DNA of 64,000 bases, taken from NCBI RefSeq assembly GCF_003336675.1, contig NZ_QPII01000003.1:62001-126000 (forward strand), read 5' to 3'. Made by a program: the position numbers and the translations under genes. Shown here one piece after another: positions 56,996 to 64,000 of the stretch. Positions within the stretch are counted from its first letter, which is position 1. Each line of letters starts with the position of its first letter. Source of the stretch: Billgrantia montanilacus. GTDB taxonomy: Bacteria; Pseudomonadota; Gammaproteobacteria; Pseudomonadales; Halomonadaceae. Below the pieces are notes generated by a model that saw nothing but the letters and a program-made list of their open reading frames with translations, was not told where the DNA came from and made no database searches.

Positions 56996-57026
56996 ATGAT
57001 TCTCTCCACCGACGTTGCCGCTTCTC

Positions 57027-57935
57027 TCAAGGCGTGCCAGCACCGCGCCAGGGCCCGCGATGGGTCAGGCGATCGCGCAGCAGGTGGGCCATCGCTTCTG
57101 CCGCCGGCTGTGAGGCGGTGGCGATATGCGGGGCGAAATGGAGCCTCGCCTCACAACGCTTGAGCGGTGGCATATCCTCCGCGGGCCCCAGCTCGCGCAT
57201 GGACCCGGTCAGCCGTTCACGGTCGAGTACGCTGATCGCCAGGCCCATTTCCACCGCTTTCTCGACGGCGTGGATGCTGGTGCTGGTAAAGACCGCATGC
57301 CAGGGTCGGCCAATCGCCTCCAGCGCTTCAATGGCCAGGGCGCGATAGGGACAGTCCACCTCGTGGAGCGCCAGGGGAAGGCGTGGCCTGTCGCTCAGGT
57401 CGCCGACCCGGGGGCTGGCCCAGACCGGCGAGGTACGCCACAGCACCTCGCCGCCCGGCAGCGGGTTGGGGCGGTCCAGCAGTACCGACAGCGTCAGCTG
57501 GGAGCGGCTCAGCTGCCGGGCCAGCTCGCCGCTGGTGGCAGTCACGATCTCGAGCAGGACATCGGGATGGTGCGCCATGAACTCCGGCAGCACGCTGCCC
57601 AGCAGCTCCCGTGCATAGTCTTCCGGCAAGCCCAGGCGCAGCTTGCCGCCCAGGCCGCGACCGGTGAACCGCGAGAGCATCCCGTCATGCAGTCGCAGAA
57701 GCTCACGGGACTCCTGCAGCAGGGCCTCGCCCACGGCCGTGGGCGTCACCCCTCGTGAGCCCCGTTCGAGCAGTCGCGACCCCAGTGCCTCCTCGAGCCG
57801 CTTGATCTGCATGCTGATGGCGCTGACGGTGCGATGGCGCTGCTGTGCCGCGGCGGCCAGCGATCCCAGCTGTGCGGCCACCTGAAAGCTGCGCAACAGC
57901 TCAAGGTCCAGCGCCGCAATCGAGACTTCAGACAT
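57027..57935 (-). CDS. LysR family transcription regulator
   Basis: A 302-residue LysR protein: N-terminal helix-turn-helix (LDLELLRSFQVAAQLGSLA, HRTVSAISMQIKRLEEAL, RGVTPTAVG) and an effector domain (GKLRLGLPEDYARELLGSVL). It diverges from an EamA transporter gene, which it probably regulates. A perfect dyad, ATTGA-ATGC-TCAAT, begins one base before its start codon, which suggests self-repression. The C-terminus reaches to within 32 bases of the BIME-like array. Confidence 0.92.
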   Translation of the reverse strand: MSEVSIAALDLELLRSFQVAAQLGSLAAAAQQRHRTVSAISMQIKRLEEALGSRLLERGSRGVTPTAVGEALLQESRELLRLHDGMLSRFTGRGLGGKLRLGLPEDYARELLGSVLPEFMAHHPDVLLEIVTATSGELARQLSRSQLTLSVLLDRPNPLPGGEVLWRTSPVWASPRVGDLSDRPRLPLALHEVDCPYRALAIEALEAIGRPWHAVFTSTSIHAVEKAVEMGLAISVLDRERLTGSMRELGPAEDMPPLKRCEARLHFAPHIATASQPAAEAMAHLLRDRLTHRGPWRGAGTP

Positions 57936-57949
57936 ATTGAATGCTCAAT
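57936..57949. promoter_or_regulatory. Dyad operator in the LysR/EamA gap
   Basis: ATTGA and TCAAT flank ATGC, a perfect five-base dyad directly upstream of the LysR start. The gap (57936-58021) is AT-rich. It is short and could be a half of a LysR box or chance. Confidence 0.4.
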
Positions 57950-58021
57950 CGAAAATATGTCGATTCATTGAAATCCATTTTTCCTCCATGCTCAAGGCCG
58001 TTCAATCAGGAGGGAGGAAAA

Positions 58022-58960
58022 ATGCGAGCGTCATGGGTTTCACCGCTTATCGCCATGGGCTTCGTGGTGTGCTGGAGCTCCGGGTTCGTCGGAGGCCGGT
58101 TGGCGACCGAGGCCGATACGCCGGTGCTGTCGCTGTTCGCCTGGCGTTTCCTACTGGCAAGCCTGCTGGTCGCGCTCTGGTGGCGACTGGTCGGCGGTGC
58201 CCGGCTGGCGCGGCGCGATGTGGTGCGGGAAATGGCCGTCGGCAGCCTGACCATGGGCGGCTACCTGCTGGGCGTGATACTGGCGCTCGAGCAGGGCGTC
58301 AGTACCGGCGTGGCCGCCCTGATCACGGCGCTGCAGCCACTACTCGCCGCGGCGCTGGCAGGGCCATGGCTCGGTGAACGACTCTCGGCCCGGGGTTGGA
58401 CGGGCATGGCGGTCGCCACGCTCGGCGTACTGCTCTATGTAATCGATGATATCGAGCATGGCGGCGGCAGCGCGCCGCTATGGGCCTATGCCTTGCCCCT
58501 GGGCGCAGTGCTGGCAGTGACCTTGGGTAGTCTTCTGTCAGTGCGCTGGGCGACCGCCATGCCGCTGGCGGCGACCCTGATGGTACAGCTGTTCGCCGCC
58601 ACCGGGATATTTACCCTGGCGGCAATGATCGTGGCGGGTGGCGCGCCGGCCCTGCCCACCGATCGGCTCAGCATCTCCGCGATCGGCTGGCTGGTCGTGC
58701 TTTCCAGCCTGGGAGGGTACGGCTTCTTCGTCGCGAGCCTGCGCCGGCTCGGCGTGACCCTGACCTCATCGCTGGTCTACCTTACCCCCGCGGTAACCCT
58801 GCTCTGGGCGGCGGCCATGTTCGGCGAGCAGCCGAGTGCCCAGGGCATCGCCGGCATGGCGATCGCCATCGCCGGCGCGGGCCTGGCTATGCACAGCGTC
58901 GATACAGCAGGTCCCAGACCCCGTGTCCCAGTCGCTCGCCACGAACCTCGAACTTCGTGA
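58022..58960 (+). CDS. EamA/DMT family transporter
   Basis: A 312-residue drug/metabolite transporter with ten helices in two EamA repeats, including [20 protein letters not shown] and, in the second half, [22 protein letters not shown]. It probably exports a metabolite under control of the divergent LysR. The ATG at 58022 has AGGAGG upstream. Its last 74 bases overlap the 3' end of trmB on the other strand. Confidence 0.88.
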   Translation: MRASWVSPLIAMGFVVCWSSGFVGGRLATEADTPVLSLFAWRFLLASLLVALWWRLVGGARLARRDVVREMAVGSLTMGGYLLGVILALEQGVSTGVAALITALQPLLAAALAGPWLGERLSARGWTGMAVATLGVLLYVIDDIEHGGGSAPLWAYALPLGAVLAVTLGSLLSVRWATAMPLAATLMVQLFAATGIFTLAAMIVAGGAPALPTDRLSISAIGWLVVLSSLGGYGFFVASLRRLGVTLTSSLVYLTPAVTLLWAAAMFGEQPSAQGIAGMAIAIAGAGLAMHSVDTAGPRPRVPVARHEPRTS

Positions 58961-59633
58961 GCGGGCGAAACGACGGCCGAGGGACGTAGGGCGCGGTCTC
59001 CGGCGAGGCGGTGTTGGCATAGCCGGAAGCAGCCTCCATTACCTCGGCCATCCACTCGGCGTAGGCCTGCCAGTCGGTGGCCATGTGCAGCGTGCCGCCC
59101 ATCTTCAGGCGCGTGCGGATCAGCTCGACGAAGGCGGGCTGAACGATGCGCCGCTTGTGGTGCTTCTTCTTCGGCCAGGGGTCGGGGAAGAAGAGCTGCA
59201 GCGTATCCAGGCTGGCTTCCGGCAGGCACTGCTCGAGCACCGCCAGCGCATCCTCGCGATAGATGCGGATATTGCCCAGGCCGCGCTTGTCGGCCTCGTC
59301 GAGCAGCTTGCCTACGCCGGGGGCGTGCACCTCGATACCGATGAAGTCGGTATCGGGGTGGCTCTCCGCCTGCTCGATCAACGAGCCGCCCATGCCGAAA
59401 CCGATCTCCACCACCCGGGGCGCCTGGCGTCCGAACAGGGCATCGAGGTCCTGTCGCCCATCCGCCAGGGTCAGTCCCAGGCGAGGCCAGACCTCCTCCA
59501 GCCCGCGCGTCTGGGCCTGGGTCATGCGTCCGGCACGCAGCACATAGCTCTTGATGCCGCGGCGGTGCAGGGGGGCATCCGGCCCTTCCGGGCCGGTGCT
59601 CGAGGTGACGTTGTCGTGGCGCTGGTCACTCAT
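58887..59633 (-). CDS. trmB: tRNA (guanine-N7-)-methyltransferase
   Basis: A 248-residue SAM methyltransferase: [16 protein letters not shown] for SAM binding, [15 protein letters not shown], and [19 protein letters not shown], the TrmB hallmark. It methylates G46 of tRNA. The 3' end overlaps the EamA gene by 74 bases on the opposite strand, and thiG is upstream at 28 bases. Normal length. Confidence 0.95.
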   Translation of the reverse strand: MSDQRHDNVTSSTGPEGPDAPLHRRGIKSYVLRAGRMTQAQTRGLEEVWPRLGLTLADGRQDLDALFGRQAPRVVEIGFGMGGSLIEQAESHPDTDFIGIEVHAPGVGKLLDEADKRGLGNIRIYREDALAVLEQCLPEASLDTLQLFFPDPWPKKKHHKRRIVQPAFVELIRTRLKMGGTLHMATDWQAYAEWMAEVMEAASGYANTASPETAPYVPRPSFRPLTKFEVRGERLGHGVWDLLYRRCA

Positions 59634-59660
59634 GGAATCGATTGGGCTCTGGTAGGAAAT

Positions 59661-60458
59661 TCAGCCGTTGATGCGGCCGGCAAAGGGCGACGAGGGGTCG
59701 GCGCTCTGGCGGCGCGGCATGCGCCCGGCCAGGAAGGCTTCACGGCCGGCTTCGACGGCTTTCTTCATGGCACTGGCCATCAGCACCGGCTGACGAGCAT
59801 GGGCGATGGCGGAGTTCATCAGCACGCCGTCGCAGCCCAGCTCCATGGCCATGGCCGCATCCGAGGCGGTGCCGATGCCGGCGTCCACCAGCACCGGCAC
59901 GCCGGACTGTTCGATGATCAGCCGGACGTTGTGCGGGTTCTGGATACCGTGGCCGGAGCCGATCAGGGAGCCCAGCGGCATGATGGCGCAGCAGCCCATC
60001 TGCTCGAGCTCCCGGGCAACGATCGGGTCGTCGCTGGTGTAGACCATGACGTCGAAGCCATCCTTGAGCAGCACCTCGGCCGCCTTGAGGGTCTCCACCA
60101 CGTTGGGATAGAGGGTGTGGTCGTCACCCAGCACTTCCAGCTTGACCAGCTTGTGGCCGTCGAGCAGTTCCCGGGCCAGCTTGCAGGTACGTACGGCATC
60201 CTTCGCCGTATAGCAGCCCGCGGTATTGGGCAGCAGGGTGAAGCGCTCGGGCGGCACCACGTCCAGCAGGTTGGGCTCGCCGGCCTCCTGACCCAGGTTG
60301 CTGCGGCGCACGGCGAAGGTGACCACCTCGGCACCGGAAGCGGCAATGGCTTCGGCCGTCTCGTCGAAATCCTTGTACTTGCCGGTACCGACCAGCAGCC
60401 GTGACGCGAAGGTGTGGCCGGCGATTCGCAGCGGTTGATCCTGAAAGAAGTCTGTCAT
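59661..60458 (-). CDS. thiG: Thiazole synthase
   Basis: A 265-residue TIM-barrel enzyme: [28 protein letters not shown], the Schiff-base lysine in [12 protein letters not shown], and [20 protein letters not shown]. It makes the thiazole of thiamine from deoxyxylulose phosphate and ThiS-thiocarboxylate. The start [17 protein letters not shown] is chosen since upstream frame is the thiS-thiG gap. It lies 61 bases after thiS and 28 before trmB, in one minus-strand operon. Confidence 0.95.
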   Translation of the reverse strand: MTDFFQDQPLRIAGHTFASRLLVGTGKYKDFDETAEAIAASGAEVVTFAVRRSNLGQEAGEPNLLDVVPPERFTLLPNTAGCYTAKDAVRTCKLARELLDGHKLVKLEVLGDDHTLYPNVVETLKAAEVLLKDGFDVMVYTSDDPIVARELEQMGCCAIMPLGSLIGSGHGIQNPHNVRLIIEQSGVPVLVDAGIGTASDAAMAMELGCDGVLMNSAIAHARQPVLMASAMKKAVEAGREAFLAGRMPRRQSADPSSPFAGRING

Positions 60459-60519
60459 CGGGTATGCCTTCGTATGGAGTCTGGGAAACGGCAGCTCATC
60501 TATCCAATCATCTAGCCAC

Positions 60520-60720
60520 TCATCCGCCGCCGATGGCATGGACGATTTCGATTCGATCACCCTGGCCGAGGCGGGTCGTCCCGTGCTCACTCCGGGGTAC
60601 GATCTCCTCGTTGAGCTCGACGGCTATCCGTCGTCCTGTCAGACCAAGGCTGTCGATCAGTTGCGCCACCGTGAGGTCGGCGGCCAGATCATGGGCTTCA
60701 CCGTTGAGCTGGATCTGCAT
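60520..60720 (-). CDS. thiS: Sulfur-carrier protein ThiS
   Basis: A 66-residue beta-grasp protein ([31 protein letters not shown]) ending in the required Gly-Gly (HAIGGG). The C-terminal glycine is made a thiocarboxylate to donate sulfur to ThiG. The ATG at 60720 is the family start; AGAGAGGACGCC lies upstream. First of thiS-thiG-trmB. Confidence 0.95.
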   Translation of the reverse strand: MQIQLNGEAHDLAADLTVAQLIDSLGLTGRRIAVELNEEIVPRSEHGTTRLGQGDRIEIVHAIGGG

Positions 60721-60815
60721 GGCGTCCTCTCTGGATTGACGGGCCAACATTGTAGCCGGTTACGCCCCCTCGGGGTACGGTGTGCAACGATACCAACCGG
60801 CAGGGAGAGACATCG

Positions 60816-61193
60816 ATGCAGGACCGACCCTGGTGGGGCATGGCGGCGCTGTCGGGTGCCCTCGTGGTCATGGCGGGCGCCTTCGGCGCCCATGCCCTGG
60901 AAGGCCAGCTGGCCCCCCGGCTGGCTGCCGCCTTCGAGACGGGCGTTCGCTACCAGGCCTGGCACACCCTGGCGATGCTGGGAATACTGGCCTGGCGCGC
61001 CTCGCACCCGCATCGGGGACAGGCAGTGGTACTGGGGCTTTGGACAGCGGGAATCGTGCTGTTCTCCGGCTCACTCTATGCCATGGCACTGACCGGCGTG
61101 CGCGGGCTGGGCATGATCACACCCATCGGCGGCGTGCTGATGATCGGCGGCTGGCTGGCACTGGCGGTATGCGCCCTGCGTAACCGCGACTAG
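60816..61193 (+). CDS. DUF423 family membrane protein
   Basis: A 125-residue four-helix protein with the DUF423 signature AGAFGAHALEGQL and QAWHTLAMLGILA. Function unknown. The ATG at 60816 has AGGGAGAG upstream. It converges with the PaaI thioesterase gene; the inverted repeat at 61191-61243 joins the two stop codons. Confidence 0.88.
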   Translation: MQDRPWWGMAALSGALVVMAGAFGAHALEGQLAPRLAAAFETGVRYQAWHTLAMLGILAWRASHPHRGQAVVLGLWTAGIVLFSGSLYAMALTGVRGLGMITPIGGVLMIGGWLALAVCALRNRD

Positions 61194-61243
61194 GCACGTG
61201 TCTGAAAAGTCGCCGAGCGCAGCCAGTTTTCGGACAGTGCCTA
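61191..61243. terminator. Inverted repeat spanning both converging stop codons
   Basis: The arm TAGGCACGTGTCTGAAAA (61191-61208) pairs with TTTTCGGACAGTGCCTA (61227-61243) except for one bulge and one mismatch. Each arm contains the stop codon of one of the converging genes. AAAA and TTTT flank the inner loop, so it is not a classic U-run terminator; a repeated element or a bidirectional terminator is possible. Confidence 0.55.
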
Positions 61244-61654
61244 GTCGTTGTCGGGCAGCACATAGGTGGCCGTCACCAGCGCCACCGGCGCCTCGTCACC
61301 GGCGGAAAACAGCTGCACCTCACCCACCGCCAGGCGTCGGCCCAGCTTCATGATGCGGGCATTGGCGATGACATCGCGATCCCCCCGGGGGCGGCGCAGG
61401 AAGCGGCAGTGGAGGTCGCTGGTCACGGCCATGGGCTCGGGGCCGATCTGGGCCAGGATAGCCACGTAGAGGCAGACATCGGCCAGCCCCATCAAGGTGG
61501 GGCCCGACACGCTGGCCCCGGGCCGCAGGTGTTCATCCTCGATGGCCAGGCTCATGGTGGCCCGCATATGATCGACGCCCTCGATGGTCCCGGTGCGCTG
61601 GGGGAATATCTCGTCGAGAAAGTCTTCGATGGCGGCGGCGGTCATCACTGTCAT
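61241..61654 (-). CDS. PaaI-type hotdog thioesterase
   Basis: A 137-residue hotdog-fold protein: MSLAIEDEHLRPGASVSGPTLM, given in parts as HLRPGASVSGPTLMGLAD, with the helix region and HCRFLRRPRGDRDVIANARI. It probably hydrolyses an acyl-CoA. Start at 61654 has GGGAG seven bases upstream. Its stop codon is in the inverted repeat with DUF423. Confidence 0.85.
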   Translation of the reverse strand: MTVMTAAAIEDFLDEIFPQRTGTIEGVDHMRATMSLAIEDEHLRPGASVSGPTLMGLADVCLYVAILAQIGPEPMAVTSDLHCRFLRRPRGDRDVIANARIMKLGRRLAVGEVQLFSAGDEAPVALVTATYVLPDND

Positions 61655-61755
61655 GGCATGGCTCCCTGCGGAAAGAAGTAAGCGTAGGACGATCGGACCA
61701 AGATAGACGAGGCAGCTCGCCCCGCCCAGTCGTCGAACGCCGCCTGCATCAACGA

Positions 61756-61785
61756 AAACGCCCCCGCGGCTGGGCCGCGGGGGCG
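61756..61785 (-). terminator. Intrinsic terminator of glcB
   Basis: On the minus strand, CGCCCCCGCGGC pairs perfectly with GCCGCGGGGGCG (12 bp) over a CCA loop and is followed by TTTTCGTTG. It lies 31 bases after the glcB stop. Confidence 0.88.
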
Positions 61786-61815
61786 AGACGTCTTGCGTGC
61801 GGCGCCGACGCAGGT

Positions 61816-63990
61816 CTACTTCGACTTGTGCACGGCACGCCAGTGGTGCAACAACGGCTCGGTGTAACCGGAAGGCTGCTCGCGCCCCTTGAAAATCAGG
61901 TCGCTGGCCGCCTTGAACGCGGTCGAGGCCTCGAAGTTGGCGCTCATGGCGGTATAGGTCGGGTCACCGGCGTTCTGCTCGTCGACCACCTTGGCCATGC
62001 GCTCCAGGGTCTCCTGGACCCGGGTGGCATCGACCACGCCATGATACAGCCAGTTGGCGATATGCTGGCTGGAGATCCGCAGGGTGGCGCGGTCTTCCAT
62101 CAGGCCGACGTTGTGGATATCCGGCACCTTGGAGCAGCCGACGCCGTGTTCGACCCAGCGCACCACGTAGCCGAGGATGCCCTGACAGTTGTTGTCGAGC
62201 TCCTGCTGGATCTCGTCGCTGGACCAGTTCGCCTCGGCGGCCACCGGCACGGAGAGCAGGTCATCGAGCAGGTCCGGCTCGCCCTGGGCTTCCAGCTCGC
62301 GCTGGATGCCGGTCACATCGACCTGATGATAGTGCAGCGCATGCAGTGTGGCGGCGGTGGGCGACGGCACCCAGGCGGTGTTGGCGCCGGCCTTGGGGTG
62401 GCCGACCTTCTGATCGAGCATCGCCGCCATCAGATCCGGCATGGCCCACATGCCCTTGCCGATCTGGGCACGGCCGCGCAGGCCGCAGGCCAGGCCGACC
62501 TGAACGTTGTTCTTCTCGTAGGCGGCGATCCAGGCGGCGTTCTTCATGTCGCCCTTGCGGATCATCGGGCCCGCTTCCATGGCGGTGTGCATCTCGTCGC
62601 CGGTGCGGTCGAGGAAGCCGGTATTGATGAACACCACCCGGGAAGTGGCCTCGGCGATACACGCCTTGAGGTTGACCGTGGTACGCCGCTCCTCGTCCAT
62701 GATACCCATCTTCAAGGTATCGCGGGCCATGCCCAGCAGGTCTTCCACGCGGCCGAACAGCTCGCTGGAGAACGCCACTTCCTTCGGGCCATGCATCTTG
62801 GGCTTGACGATGTAGACGGAGCCGGCGCGCGAGTTGCGCGGCGCATCGCTGCCCTTGTTGAGGTCGTGGAGCGCCAGCAGGCCGGTGACGATGGCATCGA
62901 GGATGCCCTCCGGCAGCTCATTGCCGTCGGCATCGAGCACCGCCGGCGTGGTCATCAGGTGGCCGACGTTGCGCACGAACATCAGCGAACGGCCCGGCAG
63001 GGTCAGCTTGCCGCCATCGGGCGTAGTGTAGTCGCGGTCGCCATGCAGGCGGCGGGTGATAGTCTCGCCACCCTTGGCGACCTGCTCTTCCAGGTCGCCC
63101 CGCATCAGGCCCAGCCAGTTGCGATAGACGCCAACCTTGTCCTCGGCATCCACCGCCGCCACGGAGTCCTCGCAGTCCATGATAGCGGTCAGCGCGGCTT
63201 CCACCACGAGATCCTTGACCCCGGCCGGGTCGGTCTTGCCGATCGGGTGCGTCGGGTCGATCTGGATCTCCAGGTGCAGCCCGTGATTGGTCAACAGGAC
63301 CGCCTCGGGGCGTGCGGCATCACCGCGGTACCCCACCAGCTTGCCGGGATCCTTGAGGCCGGTCTCGCGACCTCCCTCCAGCGTCACCACCAGATGGCCG
63401 TCGCGTAGCGCGTAATTGACGGCGTCACGATGGGAGCCTGTGGCCAGCGGAGCCGCACGATCCAGAACCCCGCGGGCGTAGGCGATGACCTTTTCGCCGC
63501 GCTTGGGGTTGAAGCTGGTACCCTTTTCGGCGCCACCTTCTTCGGAGATGGCGTCGGTACCGTACAGTGCATCATAGAGGCTGCCCCAGCGCGCGTTGGC
63601 GGCATTCAGCGCATAGCGGGCGTTGCTCACCGGTACCACCAGCTGTGGACCGGCCTGAATGGCGACTTCGCTATCCACATTGCCGGTAGAGACCTTGACC
63701 TGGGCGGGCGCATCCACCAGGTAGCCGATCTCCTTCAGGAAGCCTCGGTAGGCGGCCATGTCTCTCACCGAGCCGGGGTTTTCCCGATGCCAGGTGTCGA
63801 GGCGTTCCTGCAGATTCTCGCGTTCGGCGAGCAAATCCCGGTTTTTTGCTGTCAGATCATGAAAGATGGCGTCGACACCGGCCCAGAAGGTATCTGCGTC
63901 GATGCCGGTGCCCGGTAGGGCCTGCTCGGAAATGAAGCCGTCCAGCTCGGCGGCCACCTGCAGACGGTGGCGAGTGACGCGTTCTGGCAT
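61816..63990 (-). CDS. glcB: Malate synthase G
   Basis: A 724-residue malate synthase G, the large monomeric form (E. coli 723): catalytic TIM-barrel regions [29 protein letters not shown] and [14 protein letters not shown], and C-terminal [18 protein letters not shown] with the base aspartate region. It condenses glyoxylate with acetyl-CoA in the glyoxylate and glycolate routes. The start [10 protein letters not shown] is just inside the window edge with GGAGA upstream (63995-63999). Ended by the hairpin at 61759-61785. Confidence 0.96.
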   Translation of the reverse strand: MPERVTRHRLQVAAELDGFISEQALPGTGIDADTFWAGVDAIFHDLTAKNRDLLAERENLQERLDTWHRENPGSVRDMAAYRGFLKEIGYLVDAPAQVKVSTGNVDSEVAIQAGPQLVVPVSNARYALNAANARWGSLYDALYGTDAISEEGGAEKGTSFNPKRGEKVIAYARGVLDRAAPLATGSHRDAVNYALRDGHLVVTLEGGRETGLKDPGKLVGYRGDAARPEAVLLTNHGLHLEIQIDPTHPIGKTDPAGVKDLVVEAALTAIMDCEDSVAAVDAEDKVGVYRNWLGLMRGDLEEQVAKGGETITRRLHGDRDYTTPDGGKLTLPGRSLMFVRNVGHLMTTPAVLDADGNELPEGILDAIVTGLLALHDLNKGSDAPRNSRAGSVYIVKPKMHGPKEVAFSSELFGRVEDLLGMARDTLKMGIMDEERRTTVNLKACIAEATSRVVFINTGFLDRTGDEMHTAMEAGPMIRKGDMKNAAWIAAYEKNNVQVGLACGLRGRAQIGKGMWAMPDLMAAMLDQKVGHPKAGANTAWVPSPTAATLHALHYHQVDVTGIQRELEAQGEPDLLDDLLSVPVAAEANWSSDEIQQELDNNCQGILGYVVRWVEHGVGCSKVPDIHNVGLMEDRATLRISSQHIANWLYHGVVDATRVQETLERMAKVVDEQNAGDPTYTAMSANFEASTAFKAASDLIFKGREQPSGYTEPLLHHWRAVHKSK

Positions 63991-64000
63991 GGAAATCTCC

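Noticed and set aside
61828..63408. 526-codon plus-strand frame over glcB
   Set aside because: Antisense shadow of malate synthase G; composition unlike a real protein.

Overview
The window comes from a high-GC, halophilic gammaproteobacterium, most likely Halomonas or a close relative in Halomonadaceae. The strongest evidence is a complete teaABCD cluster (48.5-52.1 kb), the TRAP carrier for ectoine and hydroxyectoine with its universal-stress partner, very close to the Halomonas elongata proteins as I remember them. Many exported proteins are acidic, and the housekeeping gene order (hemCDXY/argH-lptM-lysA-dapF-DUF484-xerC-yigB; engB/cytochrome c4-dsbA-EEP) matches Pseudomonas and Oceanospirillales chromosomes. 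No phage, plasmid, CRISPR, rRNA or tRNA genes were seen; this is chromosome backbone with one catabolic island and several small non-coding elements.

0-10.2 kb: a catabolic island. A leftward operon (M20 amidohydrolase, then TRAP dctP, dctQ, and dctM cut by the window edge) diverges from a LysR regulator. Rightward of it lie a metal-dependent amidohydrolase, a thiamine-diphosphate 2-oxo-acid decarboxylase and an aldehyde dehydrogenase. Together they suggest import of an N-acylated or amide compound, its hydrolysis, decarboxylation of a 2-oxo acid and oxidation of the aldehyde. A Crp/Fnr regulator closes the island. 11.3-15.1 kb: carboxy(nor)spermidine dehydrogenase and decarboxylase, then an aspartokinase. 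15.2-20.2 kb: gap diverging from pyk-mgsA-pgi, with two copies of a 10-bp palindrome between them. 20.2-26.4 kb: two overlapping crcB fluoride-channel genes, a YbiO-type mechanosensitive channel, and a PQQ dehydrogenase whose membrane part is a separate gene.

26.5-38.1 kb: heme synthesis (hemC-D-X-Y) on the minus strand; argH, lptM, lysA, dapF, DUF484, xerC and yigB on the plus strand; engB. 38.4-48.4 kb: cytochrome c4, dsbA, an EEP-family hydrolase, a TRAP dctQM pair with no binding-protein gene beside it, yqaA, thiD, a tandem Usp protein, dtd, an ABC-F ATPase, and a DUF2390 gene preceded by a 158-bp MITE-like element. 48.5-56.1 kb: teaABCD, an FKBP isomerase, a secreted PHB-depolymerase-like hydrolase with circularly permuted motif order, SCO1 with a small partner, and an AEC transporter. 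56.1-57.0 kb: a gene-free stretch holding a probable iron-regulated small RNA and four tandem REP-pair (BIME-like) repeats. 57.0-64 kb: LysR/EamA, trmB, thiS-thiG, DUF423, a PaaI thioesterase and malate synthase G.

The best candidate for something undescribed is the small RNA at about 56140-56256: a -35/-10 promoter overlapped by a Fur-box-like sequence, two 5' stem-loops, a C-rich unpaired segment and an ideal intrinsic terminator. Next come the teaA-teaB spacer (30-bp perfect palindrome plus four 15-bp repeats), the MITE-like element and the 0-10 kb pathway.
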